Shown here: piece after piece, positions 25,901 to 33,888 of the stretch
Numbering within the stretch: position 1 is the first letter of the stretch
How the letters are laid out: every line of letters starts with the position of its first letter
Assembly: GCF_025971955.1 (NCBI RefSeq)
Contig: NZ_JAPDMX010000033.1
Location: forward strand, 438,135 to 496,462
Direction: 5' to 3'
DNA: 58,328 nucleotides
DNA from: Shewanella subflava
GTDB taxonomy: Bacteria > Pseudomonadota > Gammaproteobacteria > Enterobacterales > Shewanellaceae
Notes under the pieces: model-generated
What the model saw: only the letters and a program-made list of their open reading frames with translations
Told to the model about the DNA's origin: nothing
Databases searched by the model: none
Program-made: the position numbers and the translations under genes

Positions 25901-27691
25901 ATGCCTATTTATCAAGCTCCTATTCGTGATTATCAATTCATTCTTTCTGAACTTCTGAACATATACCAGTATCAAGAATTAGCCGGATTTGATGAAGTTG
26001 ACCCGGAACTCGTTGATGCCATTTTACAAGGCGTAGCCGATTTCACGACCGATATTATGCTGCCCTTAAATGCTGTTGGGGATCATCAGGGCTGTCAATT
26101 AGTCGATGGCAAAGTTATTACCCCTGATGGCTTTAAAGACGCTTATAAACAATATGTTGAAAATGGTTGGGCAACACTCACTTGTGATCCTGAATATGGC
26201 GGACAAGGCTTACCTGAAGTGGTTGGTACCTTTGCCACTGAGATGAAAACAGCCACAAATATGGCATTTGCGATGTACCCTGGGCTAACACACGGGGCTT
26301 ATTCAGCAATCCACGTTCATGGTAGTGATGCACTGAAGCAAAAATATCTGGCTAAACTGGTCAGTGGTGAGTGGACTGGCACCATGAACCTAACAGAATC
26401 GCATGCCGGTACCGATTTAGCCCTTTTACGCACAAAAGCTAAGCCTTTAGCTAATGATACCTTTGCAATTAGTGGTGAAAAAATCTTTATCTCATCTGGC
26501 GACCATGACTTAGCAGAAAACATCATTCACCTTGTACTCGCTCGCCTACCTGATGCCCCTGAAGGCGTAAAAGGCATTTCACTGTTCGCGGTACCTAAGT
26601 ATTTAGTCAATGCTGATGGTACTCTGGGCGCAGCGAATTCCTTAGCAGCAACAGGTCTTGAGCATAAAATGGGGATTCACGGTAACTCTACCTGTGTGAT
26701 GTTATTTGACAATGCTGTCGGTGAACTTGTCGGCGCGCCACACCAAGGGTTACGCGCAATGTTCACTATGATGAATCAGGCTCGTTTAGGCGTGGGAATT
26801 CAAGGTTTAGGGGTATCTGATATCGCCTATCAAAATGCCTTATTTTATGCCAAAGATCGTGTTCAAGGTCGTGCACTGAGTGGTGTAAAAGAAGCCGATA
26901 AAGCCGCAGATCCCATTTTGGTACACGGTGATGTTCGCCGCATGTTACTGTCGCAAAAATCATTTAATGAAGGCACTCGAGCATTAATGGGGCAGCAAGC
27001 CTTGTGGCTAGATCAAGCTGAGCGTGAAGCCGACCCAGTTAAAGCAAAACAGGCTTCAGCATTAGCCGCCTTATTCACCCCTATTGTAAAAGGATTTGTC
27101 ACAGACCAAGGCTTTAAAGCCTGTGTGGATGCGCAACAAGTATACGGCGGCCATGGTTATATCAATGAGTGGGGGATGGAGCAATTTGTTCGAGATATTC
27201 GTATTGCCATGATTTATGAAGGCACTAACGGTGTACAAGCACTGGATTTAGTGGGTCGTAAATTACTGGCCGATAAAGGTGCAACCTTACAAGTATGGTC
27301 TGAGATGGTGAAGCAATTTATTGGCCTGCACTCAACTAATGAGCAAATGAAACCTTTTATTGCAGGTTTGATGGATGCTGCAGGCGATCTTGAACGCGCA
27401 ACAGGCTACATAGCCAAACACGCCGCCAACAATCCTGATTTAGTCGGCGCAGCTTCAATGGCTTATATGCAATTATTTGGTATCAGTGCATTAGCCTGGA
27501 TGTGGGCACGAATTGCAGCCACCGCATTAACGGCGCTAGAAAAAGGCACTGATGAAGCCAGCTTCTATCAAGCAAAACTCAAAACAGCTACATTTTATAT
27601 GAGTTATTGGGTTAGCCAAACCCGCAGTTTACGCAAACAAATTGAAACCAGTAGTGAGCATATTGTTGCATTTGATGAAGCTGATTTTTAA
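25901..27691 (+). CDS. Long acyl-CoA dehydrogenase (DmdC/AcdB-like)
   Basis: FAD-dependent acyl-CoA dehydrogenase of 596 residues, about 200 longer than IvdA because of an extra C-terminal domain, as in the 3-methylmercaptopropionyl-CoA/long-chain group. Family features: GTMNLTESHAGTDLALLRTKA (about 161-181), ALMGQQALWLDQAE, VYGGHGYINEWGMEQFVRD and the catalytic glutamate in MIYEGTNGVQALDLVGRK (about 443-460). It presumably works in fatty-acid beta-oxidation; the exact chain length cannot be read from sequence. AAGGAACGA precedes the ATG. It ends in a palindromic repeat region. Confidence 0.88.
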   Translation: MPIYQAPIRDYQFILSELLNIYQYQELAGFDEVDPELVDAILQGVADFTTDIMLPLNAVGDHQGCQLVDGKVITPDGFKDAYKQYVENGWATLTCDPEYGGQGLPEVVGTFATEMKTATNMAFAMYPGLTHGAYSAIHVHGSDALKQKYLAKLVSGEWTGTMNLTESHAGTDLALLRTKAKPLANDTFAISGEKIFISSGDHDLAENIIHLVLARLPDAPEGVKGISLFAVPKYLVNADGTLGAANSLAATGLEHKMGIHGNSTCVMLFDNAVGELVGAPHQGLRAMFTMMNQARLGVGIQGLGVSDIAYQNALFYAKDRVQGRALSGVKEADKAADPILVHGDVRRMLLSQKSFNEGTRALMGQQALWLDQAEREADPVKAKQASALAALFTPIVKGFVTDQGFKACVDAQQVYGGHGYINEWGMEQFVRDIRIAMIYEGTNGVQALDLVGRKLLADKGATLQVWSEMVKQFIGLHSTNEQMKPFIAGLMDAAGDLERATGYIAKHAANNPDLVGAASMAYMQLFGISALAWMWARIAATALTALEKGTDEASFYQAKLKTATFYMSYWVSQTRSLRKQIETSSEHIVAFDEADF

Positions 27692-27699
27692 GCCTTATC

Positions 27700-27860
27700 A
27701 CAGTTACAGTTACAGTTACAGTCAATCAGCTTGCAAAAACAGCTTAGGGTAAATACTTGATAAAAAGTAGATTTTAACGATAAGCCTTATTTCACTATCG
27801 AAAAATCTACCACAATTATCGAGTATTTTAGCAAGCTAGAATGCACTGTTACTGATTAAG
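27700..27860. repeat. Dispersed palindromic intergenic repeat, copy B
   Basis: Nested arms fold this copy into one long hairpin: AGCTTGC (27728-27734) with GCAAGCT (27831-27837), AAATACTTGATAA (27751-27763) with TTATCGAGTATTT (27817-27829, one G-U), and GTAGATTTT (27767-27775) with AAAATCTAC (27802-27810). The left edge carries CAGTTA three times (27701-27718). The TAGCAAGCTAGAAT segment ties it to copies A and D. Confidence 0.65.
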
Positions 27861-27896
27861 ATGGAACTAGGGAGAGTTTACTGGCTAAAGGTTTAT

Positions 27897-28153
27897 AAAA
27901 GTCAAGAATCCACCTTCTGAAGAAGGTGGCTTTGATATCACGCCCTAAAAGGGCGCTTTCCTACCGTGCGTTAACAAGACGCCGTAAATATATCCCTATA
28001 GGCTCCACTAAATCATCCCTGATTTAGAAGCTTGTACTGCACCATTAGCAAAGCTCTCGTATCACTTGAGTTAATCAGCTATTGAACATACTTTAGGCAA
28101 AGCCTAATTGATGATAACCACCTACTGAAGTAGGTGGTTTATGGGCTGAAAAC
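27897..28153. mobile_element. Non-autonomous IS200/IS605-like element, copy 1
   Basis: Nearly the same sequence recurs at 44317-44573, about nine in ten positions identical by eye. Left-end hairpin CCACCTTC-TGAA-GAAGGTGG (27910-27929); then CGCCC-TAAAA-GGGCG (27941-27955); internal CTAAATCA-TCCC-TGATTTAG (28008-28027); right-end hairpin AACCACCTAC-TGAA-GTAGGTGGTT (28116-28139). Related hairpins with the same TGAA loop at both ends, no terminal inverted repeat and no ORF fit a palindrome-associated derivative of the IS200/IS605 superfamily. The conserved structured interior suggests a remnant guide-type (omega/HEARO-like) RNA. Family assignment is inference. Confidence 0.6.
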
Positions 28154-28183
28154 AAAAATGCCGCTGAATTCAGCGGCATTTTT
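28154..28183. terminator. Intrinsic terminator of the rimB-rimK operon
   Basis: A perfect 30-base palindrome: AAAAATGCCGCTGAA joined directly to its complement TTCAGCGGCATTTTT. It terminates leftward transcription from the AstE-like gene, and could work in both directions. The mobile-element copy lies immediately to its left. Confidence 0.93.
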
Positions 28184-28198
28184 AGCTGACAAACAAAA

Positions 28199-29212
28199 TT
28201 AAGCGTATTCGGCCATAAAATCGTCTAGGCTGTCATTCACAATCTCAATTTCATCACCCTCAAATTGAGCAATATGAAATAATGCCTCACCTTCATTAGT
28301 AACAGGAATATTACTATTACCAATAATAATGCCGTCTGTTGGCGCGCGCAGTGCAATGCTTTCACCGCCGTGTGGGTTAACAATATAGGCCAAAATATTA
28401 CCTTTATTAACCCTTTCACCTAGCTTAAGTTTAATGTTTATTAAACCATCAGCTTCGCTGCGAACCCAATAACTTCGGCTAGCGTTGACACTATTACCTT
28501 TAATGCGAATACGACCTTTGACCATTTCTAAATGGCGCATCACATTCATCACACCATTGAGACCAGACTTTATCGACATTTCACTAAAACGTAATGCTTC
28601 ACCAGCTTCATACAAAATACACGGAATACCTTTACTGTTGGCATAACCGCGCATTGAACCACTGACGTTTTTCGATGTCATGATAACCGGCGCACCAAAC
28701 GCATTTGCCATACCAAACATCACTTCATCATCGGTATCACAACGGATTTGAGGCAAATTATCACGATGAATCGCACCGGTATGTAAATCGATAATATGAG
28801 TTGCACGGTCAACCAGCTGATGCGAAACCAGATGGGCTAAACGGCTTGCCAAAGCCCCTTTTGAAGAACCAGGAAAACAACGATTTAAATCACGACGGTC
28901 AGGTAAATAACGGGATTGCTGAATAAATCCAAATACGTTAATAATTGGCACAACTAATAGCGTACCAACTAAAGACTTTGCGTTTATTTTACTTAATAAA
29001 CGTCGACAAATTTCAATGCCATTTAGCTCATCGCCATGAATGGCAGCACACACCAACAAGGTGGGGCCCGCTTTTGTGCCATGGAAAACTTCAACATGAA
29101 GCTCCATCGGCGTGTCGTTATAAAGTCTTGCAGCAGGAAGCTTAACGCTTTGTTGCGTGCCAGCTTTAACGCTCACTTCACCTATGGCGAAAGATTCGCG
29201 CTTTTTAGCCAT
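28199..29212 (-). CDS. Succinylglutamate desuccinylase/aspartoacylase-family protein
   Basis: Zinc-dependent carboxypeptidase-fold (M14/AstE) protein of 337 residues. Metal ligands are visible in CAAIHGDELNGIEICRR (HxxE near 60-63) and IIDLHTGAIHR (His near 143). RDLNRCFPG carries the substrate-binding Arg-Asn-Phe set. The C-terminal part (APTDGIIIGNSNIPVTNEGE) forms a biotinyl-like barrel, common in this subgroup. Third gene of rimB-rimK, overlapping rimK by one base, so it is likely to act on the same glutamylation pathway, perhaps trimming or recycling. That role is inferred. Confidence 0.85.
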   Translation of the reverse strand: MAKKRESFAIGEVSVKAGTQQSVKLPAARLYNDTPMELHVEVFHGTKAGPTLLVCAAIHGDELNGIEICRRLLSKINAKSLVGTLLVVPIINVFGFIQQSRYLPDRRDLNRCFPGSSKGALASRLAHLVSHQLVDRATHIIDLHTGAIHRDNLPQIRCDTDDEVMFGMANAFGAPVIMTSKNVSGSMRGYANSKGIPCILYEAGEALRFSEMSIKSGLNGVMNVMRHLEMVKGRIRIKGNSVNASRSYWVRSEADGLINIKLKLGERVNKGNILAYIVNPHGGESIALRAPTDGIIIGNSNIPVTNEGEALFHIAQFEGDEIEIVNDSLDDFMAEYA

Positions 29213-30117
29213 TAACCATTACCTTTCGTCTTAGAGCTGTTCTTTTTAAGGTTTTTCTCAATAAATTGAATGATCTTATCCGCAACGTCAATACCCGTTG
29301 CTTTTTCAATCCCTTCGAGACCGGGTGATGAGTTAACTTCCATCACTAAAGGACCGTGTTTTGAGCGCAGAATATCAACACCAGCAACGTTCAAACCCAT
29401 GGTTTTAGCTGCACGAATAGCGGTTGAACGCTCTTCAGGTGTTAACTTCACCACAGATGCGGTGCCGCCACGATGAAGATTAGAACGGAACTCACCTGCA
29501 AGCGCTTGGCGCTTCATGGCTGCAATCACTTTGTCACCAATTACAAAGCAACGAATATCTGCACCGCCAGCTTCAGCGATATACTCCTGCACCATGATGT
29601 TGGCTTTTAAGCCCATAAAAGCTTCAATAACGGATTCAGCCGCTTTACGGGTTTCAGCTAAAACAACACCAATACCTTGAGTCCCTTCAAGTAACTTGAT
29701 AACGCAAGGTGCACCACCGACCATGTCTAGCAAGTCAGGCACATCTGCAGGTTTATTTGCAAAACCAGTAACAGGTAAACCAATGTTTTTACGTGACAAT
29801 AATTGTAATGAACGTAATTTATCGCGTGAGCGAGTGATCGCCACAGATTCATTTAATGGATGCGTCCCCATCATTTCAAATTGACGCAATACGGCTGTGC
29901 CGTAAAATGTCACAGAGGCACCAATACGTGGAATAACGGCATCAAATGCTGGTAACTCAGCACCACGAGCATGAATGCTTGGGGCGTTCATGTTGATATT
30001 CATGTAACACTTTAATGGATCAATAATTTTAACTGAATGACCACGGGCTTCGGCGGCTTCTTTTAAACGGTTGGTAGAATAAAGGTTCTTATTCCGTGAC
30101 ATAATTGCAATCTGCAT
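29212..30117 (-). CDS. rimK: Ribosomal protein S6 (alpha-L-glutamate) ligase RimK
   Basis: ATP-grasp ligase of 301 residues that adds glutamate residues to the C-terminus of ribosomal protein S6. E. coli RimK is 300 residues. Visible: N-terminal MQIAIMSRNKNLYSTNRL, ATP-binding LLSRKNIGLPVTGFA, VIKLLEGTQGIGVVLAE, and the metal/ATP motif GPLVMEVNSSPGLEGIEKATG. A Lys/Asn-rich C-terminal tail of about 10 residues follows. It lies one base after rimB and overlaps the AstE-like gene, so all three are co-translated. Confidence 0.95.
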   Translation of the reverse strand: MQIAIMSRNKNLYSTNRLKEAAEARGHSVKIIDPLKCYMNINMNAPSIHARGAELPAFDAVIPRIGASVTFYGTAVLRQFEMMGTHPLNESVAITRSRDKLRSLQLLSRKNIGLPVTGFANKPADVPDLLDMVGGAPCVIKLLEGTQGIGVVLAETRKAAESVIEAFMGLKANIMVQEYIAEAGGADIRCFVIGDKVIAAMKRQALAGEFRSNLHRGGTASVVKLTPEERSTAIRAAKTMGLNVAGVDILRSKHGPLVMEVNSSPGLEGIEKATGIDVADKIIQFIEKNLKKNSSKTKGNG

Positions 30118-30118
30118 T

Positions 30119-30550
30119 TTACTCTCCAGTGATATAAGATGCTGCTGAATCCACTAAAAATCGCCCTTCCAGTGCTCTACGACCTAACAACATACGAAAT
30201 TTCATGTTATCTCTATTGGTTAAGGTCAGTTCAATATCGAACTGCTTTCCCCCAATAATAATTGGGGTTTTAATTACATATCTTTTCGTGACATGTCCAC
30301 CAGAATCGCTGACATTTCGGCGATCAAAAATGGGAAATTCGCAAACAACTTCACGATCAGAATCTTGCTCTGGATGCAACCATACTCGCACCCACTTTTG
30401 TTTTTCTTTTTGGAACGGTTTTATTTTAAAAGCATGTAAACAGGACGTTTTTGCTCCTGTATCCACCTTAATTTTGACTTTTTCATTGCCAATTTCAGGA
30501 AACGTGCCCCATTCTCTCCAGCCCACTATTTCGAGGGTTTGTTGTGTCAT
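30119..30550 (-). CDS. rimB: RimK-associated retropepsin-like protease RimB
   Basis: Small 143-residue protein of the retropepsin-like family annotated as ATP-dependent zinc protease. The aspartic motif is visible as KVDTGAKTSCLHA (about 29-41), followed by the HVTKRYVIKTP and MKFRMLLGRRALEGRFLVD segments. In pseudomonads RimB partners RimK and modulates S6 glutamylation; gene order here supports the same role. First gene of the operon. The mechanism of the Shewanella protein is inferred. Confidence 0.88.
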   Translation of the reverse strand: MTQQTLEIVGWREWGTFPEIGNEKVKIKVDTGAKTSCLHAFKIKPFQKEKQKWVRVWLHPEQDSDREVVCEFPIFDRRNVSDSGGHVTKRYVIKTPIIIGGKQFDIELTLTNRDNMKFRMLLGRRALEGRFLVDSAASYITGE

Positions 30551-30827
30551 GGTCAGTCCTTAACGTTAATAGGAAATAAAGTCTTACCTTTTTATTCATA
30601 TAAGCTAATTGCCTAAATTAACAAAATACCTGAGCAATAGCTCAATGGTTAATAATAGCTTGTATTCGCTAATTTCGGCGCAATATACACTGCATTTTCA
30701 ATAAAATATATTTTTTTAAAATCTATTTTTGCGTTAAGGTATCTTAGACAAATTGTTAACAAATTAACACTTACCACCCTACTACTAACCAGCTAATATT
30801 AAAAGAATTAAATACAAGGTTATCTTG
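30551..30827. other. Divergent intergenic region rimB / DUF2461 gene
   Basis: 277 AT-rich bases between two outward-facing genes. It must hold both promoters, but no hexamer pair or operator stands out clearly. Confidence 0.5.
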
Positions 30828-31499
30828 ATGTTCAGTCCAAAAACTTTTGAATTTTTAACAGAACTCTCTCAAAATAATAACCGCGATTGGTTTAAACAAA
30901 ACCAACCCCGTTATGAAGCGCTAGTCCGAGGCCCTGCTCTACAGTTTATTGAGGCAATGCAAGGGCCTGTATTGGCCCTTTCACCCCGCTTTACTGCTGT
31001 AGCAAAAAAAGTCGGTGGCAGCTTAATGCGCCCCCAACGAGATAGCCGATTTAGTCATAATAAAACGCCCTATAAGACGAATGTAGGTATTCAATTTAGG
31101 CACTTTCAGGGCAAAGATGTTCACGCGCCAGGCTTTTATATTCATCTTGCTAACGATGAATGTTTTATCGCTGCGGGTATATGGCATCCAGAATCAAAAA
31201 GTCTCAATGCAATCAGACAATGCATTGATGAAAACCCTAACGGCTATCAAAAGGCCGTTCAAATATTAACTCAAGCCGGTTTTAACATGGAGGGAGGCAA
31301 ACTCATTCGACCGCCAAGGGGATTTGATAAAGATCATCATTTAGTTGAAGAACTAAAACGCAAAGATTTTATCGCTATTAAACCCATTTCTCAGCAGCAA
31401 GTTTGCCAGGCTGATTTTGTAGAATATTGTCAAAATGAATTACAACACACCGTGGCTCTGATGGCCTATTTATGTTTTGCCCTTGAATTAGATTACTAA
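30828..31499 (+). CDS. DUF2461 (TIGR02453) family protein
   Basis: Cytoplasmic protein of 223 residues from ATG 30828 (AAGGT 7 bases upstream; an adjacent TTG at 30825 is less well spaced). The family hallmark is visible: FLTELSQNNNRDWFKQNQPRYE at the start, then LMRPQRDSRFSHNKTPYKTN (about 65-84), GFYIHLANDECFIAAGIWHPE and KRKDFIAIKPI. Members are widespread but have no established function. It is monocistronic with no informative neighbours. Confidence 0.85.
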   Translation: MFSPKTFEFLTELSQNNNRDWFKQNQPRYEALVRGPALQFIEAMQGPVLALSPRFTAVAKKVGGSLMRPQRDSRFSHNKTPYKTNVGIQFRHFQGKDVHAPGFYIHLANDECFIAAGIWHPESKSLNAIRQCIDENPNGYQKAVQILTQAGFNMEGGKLIRPPRGFDKDHHLVEELKRKDFIAIKPISQQQVCQADFVEYCQNELQHTVALMAYLCFALELDY

Positions 31500-31546
31500 A
31501 AGCAACCCTAAGGCAGTCATGCGCATGACTTACCTTGGCCTTTCAT

Positions 31547-31915
31547 CTAGGCTGCATTTGCCCGCATACCATGGGGAACGGGTAAGCCATTAGCATTGAT
31601 GTTAACAAACACCATTTTATCGATACTGGCGATGGGAGATTGAGTGACTTTGTTACGAACCTTACAACGAATCGTCACTGAACTTTGGCCTAAACTGACA
31701 CATTCAAAACCAAACTCAAGCATATCGCCAGCTAAGGCTGGAGTCATAAAATTGATTTCAGAAATGAGTTTGGCGACATGACACTGACTTTTCATCTGAC
31801 AACTGGCAAAAATTGTTGCTTGTTCATTAATCCAAGTCAAAAGCTGTCCACAGCAAAGCGCCTGACTGTTATTTAAATGGATGGGTAAAATAAGATGACG
31901 GCTAAGATATTTCAT
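31547..31915 (-). CDS. Hotdog-fold acyl-CoA thioesterase (4HBT family)
   Basis: Single-hotdog protein of 122 residues, probably hydrolysing an acyl-CoA. The central helix LTWINEQATIFASC carries the Asn-Glu pair in the place of the catalytic acid, followed by VAKLISEINFMTPALAGDMLEFGFE, typical of the YciA/acyl-CoA hydrolase group. ATG 31915 is preferred over the ATG/TTG further up because AAAGGGG sits 5 bases before it. That SD lies in one arm of a 10-bp inverted repeat (see separate entry), so translation or transcription may be controlled. Substrate unknown. Confidence 0.75.
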   Translation of the reverse strand: MKYLSRHLILPIHLNNSQALCCGQLLTWINEQATIFASCQMKSQCHVAKLISEINFMTPALAGDMLEFGFECVSLGQSSVTIRCKVRNKVTQSPIASIDKMVFVNINANGLPVPHGMRANAA

Positions 31916-31920
31916 AAAAA

Positions 31921-31963
31921 CCCCTTTAGTTGTTAACAATAAATACTTGTATCACTAAAGGGG
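31921..31963 (-). promoter_or_regulatory. Leader hairpin covering the thioesterase ribosome-binding site
   Basis: CCCCTTTAGT (31921-31930) and ACTAAAGGGG (31954-31963) are perfect 10-bp arms with a 23-base loop. In the leftward mRNA the second arm contains the SD AAAGGGG, and UUUUU then AUG follows. It could sequester the SD or act as an intrinsic terminator just before the gene. Confidence 0.65.
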
Positions 31964-32133
31964 TAGCAATGATTGAGCCAATTTTAGTTGCATTATTAAT
32001 CAATCACTTAATGAGTTGATTATTAAAATTTGCCCCATTAAGGGATTTTGCTTGCACCATTTAACGCCATTGAAAACAAATGATGTCATGAATGGTATTT
32101 TTTATCATGGCAGATTATGAGTAAAAACAACCT

Positions 32134-33162
32134 CTAAAGATCTACCGTCTCTAATAAAACCTGTTTTAAAGATGCTATAAAGGTCGCTATGTCTTGGGAG
32201 CTAATATCAGCATGGGTTACTATGCGCAGTTGCTGACTAGGGCTAATCTTAATACCTTTTTGCAATAATGCCTGCGATAAGCGATTAGCATCGATGTGGC
32301 TAGCCAATCTCGCAAACACCATATTGGTTTGTACCGCGTTAACATCAACGTCAAATTCGTCCAATTGACATAAGGCTTGTGCAAGCAGTTTGGCATGATG
32401 ATGATCTTCAGCTAAACGCTCCACCTGTTCCGTTAATGCTAATTTAGCGGCTGCAGCAATAATACCAGCTTGGCGCATACCACCACCTAACATTTTGCGC
32501 CACCGAGTAGCCTTAGCAATTAATCGTTCGTCCCCCAATAAAATAGATCCTATTGGTGCACATAAGCCTTTAGATAAGCATATCGACACTGAATCAAAAT
32601 ACTGAGTAATATCTGCAATGGCGATATTTTGAGCCACTGCAGCATTGGCAACGCGGGCACCATCTAAATGTATTTTTAAGCCACGATTAAATGCTAAAGC
32701 TTGTGCTTGTGACAAATACGCTTGAGATAACACTTTCCCACCAATGGTATTTTCAAGGCTGAGTAAACGCGTCTGAGCAAAATGTATATCGTCAGGTTTA
32801 ATGGCCGCTTCAATGTCAGTTAATAAAATACTTCCATCGAGCTGATTATTCAGTGGCTGAGGTTGAATGCTTCCTAACACCGCAGCCCCGCCGCCTTCAA
32901 ACTTATAATTGTGTGCCTGTTGACCACATAAATACTCGTTACCCCGATCACAATGTGACATTAGCGCTAATAAGTTCGCTTGAGTGCCTGAGCTAACAAA
33001 CAAGGCGCTATCAAAACCGAACATTTCAGCAGCCATATCCTGCAAATGATTCACCGTAGGATCATCACCATAAACATCATCACCAACGGGCGCATCAGCC
33101 ATCGCGCGTCGCATTGCCGCCGTTGGTTGAGTAACAGTATCGCTTCTAAAATCAATCATCAT
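32134..33162 (-). CDS. ltaE: Low-specificity L-threonine aldolase
   Basis: PLP enzyme of 342 residues cleaving L-threonine and L-allo-threonine to glycine and acetaldehyde. N-terminal FRSDTVTQPTAAMRRAM, cofactor-binding SSGTQANLLALMSHC (about 58-72), HLDGARVANAA with the PLP-contacting Asp (about 165-175), and the Schiff-base lysine in ICLSKGLCAPIGS. GGGMRQAGIIAAAA is also typical. Starts MM with no strong SD; the second ATG is as likely. It is followed at 170 bases by the thioesterase leader hairpin, which may double as its terminator. Confidence 0.92.
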   Translation of the reverse strand: MMIDFRSDTVTQPTAAMRRAMADAPVGDDVYGDDPTVNHLQDMAAEMFGFDSALFVSSGTQANLLALMSHCDRGNEYLCGQQAHNYKFEGGGAAVLGSIQPQPLNNQLDGSILLTDIEAAIKPDDIHFAQTRLLSLENTIGGKVLSQAYLSQAQALAFNRGLKIHLDGARVANAAVAQNIAIADITQYFDSVSICLSKGLCAPIGSILLGDERLIAKATRWRKMLGGGMRQAGIIAAAAKLALTEQVERLAEDHHHAKLLAQALCQLDEFDVDVNAVQTNMVFARLASHIDANRLSQALLQKGIKISPSQQLRIVTHADISSQDIATFIASLKQVLLETVDL

Positions 33163-33208
33163 TTTTATTATCTAAACAATCTTAATCCATAATCGACAGT
33201 GTAACGGA

Positions 33209-33805
33209 TTAAGATTTTACTGCAGCAATTTTTGTTAAAGCCGAGAGCGCCGCATCGTAGTTAGGATGTTGACTCACCTCTTTAACTAATTCTTGGTACT
33301 GCAATTGACCATTGGCATCGATGATAAAAATCGCCCGAGCTAACAAACCACGATCCTCAATTAATAAGCCATATTGATCAGCAAAATTCCGCCACACAGA
33401 ATCTGATAACACTTTTATTTTATCGACACTTTCTGTTTGGCAAAAACGCTTTTGTGCAAAAGGCAGATCGGTACTAATGGTCAGCATCACCACATCAGCA
33501 CTAAAATTAGCAAACTCAGTATTAAAACGTTTGGTTTGCAGCGCACAAACACCCGTATCTAGACTGGGCACTGCGCTGATTAAAACGGTTTTACCTTTAA
33601 AGTCGCTAAGGTACACGGGATTAAATTTATCATCGACTACTTTAAAGTCTGGCGCGGTGGCATTATTGAGCGGTAAGTTACCTTTTAGGGCCACTGCATG
33701 CCCCCCCATGGTCACTTCTGCACTCATCGCAGACGACATAAATACGGGTGAAGTCATTAATACTATCGAAAAACCTAGGTTAAACAGTGCGTTTTTAAAT
33801 GTCAT
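33209..33805 (-). CDS. tpx: Exported thiol peroxidase (Tpx-type peroxiredoxin)
   Basis: Atypical 2-Cys peroxiredoxin reducing hydrogen peroxide and alkyl peroxides. The peroxidatic Cys lies in AVPSLDTGVCALQTKRFN and the resolving Cys in FAQKRFCQTESV. At 198 residues it is about 30 longer than E. coli Tpx (168) because of an N-terminal hydrophobic segment ending SSAMSA, a probable signal peptide cleaved before EVTMGGH. It should therefore act in the periplasm. Head-to-tail with ltaE, 46 bases apart, so they may be co-transcribed. Terminated from mscS upstream by a hairpin. Confidence 0.88.
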   Translation of the reverse strand: MTFKNALFNLGFSIVLMTSPVFMSSAMSAEVTMGGHAVALKGNLPLNNATAPDFKVVDDKFNPVYLSDFKGKTVLISAVPSLDTGVCALQTKRFNTEFANFSADVVMLTISTDLPFAQKRFCQTESVDKIKVLSDSVWRNFADQYGLLIEDRGLLARAIFIIDANGQLQYQELVKEVSQHPNYDAALSALTKIAAVKS

Positions 33806-33835
33806 GCTAAGCTCCTAATTTTCTTAAAAATTCAA

Positions 33836-33860
33836 TAAAAAACCAGCCGCAGGCTGGTTT
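33836..33860 (-). terminator. Intrinsic terminator after mscS
   Basis: AAACCAGCC (33840-33848) and GGCTGGTTT (33852-33860) pair perfectly around GCA. Read leftward the stem is followed by TTTATTG, so it ends the ompA-like/mscS transcript before tpx. Confidence 0.88.
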
Positions 33861-33888
33861 ATTGATACGTACTCAATCAATAAATTGA

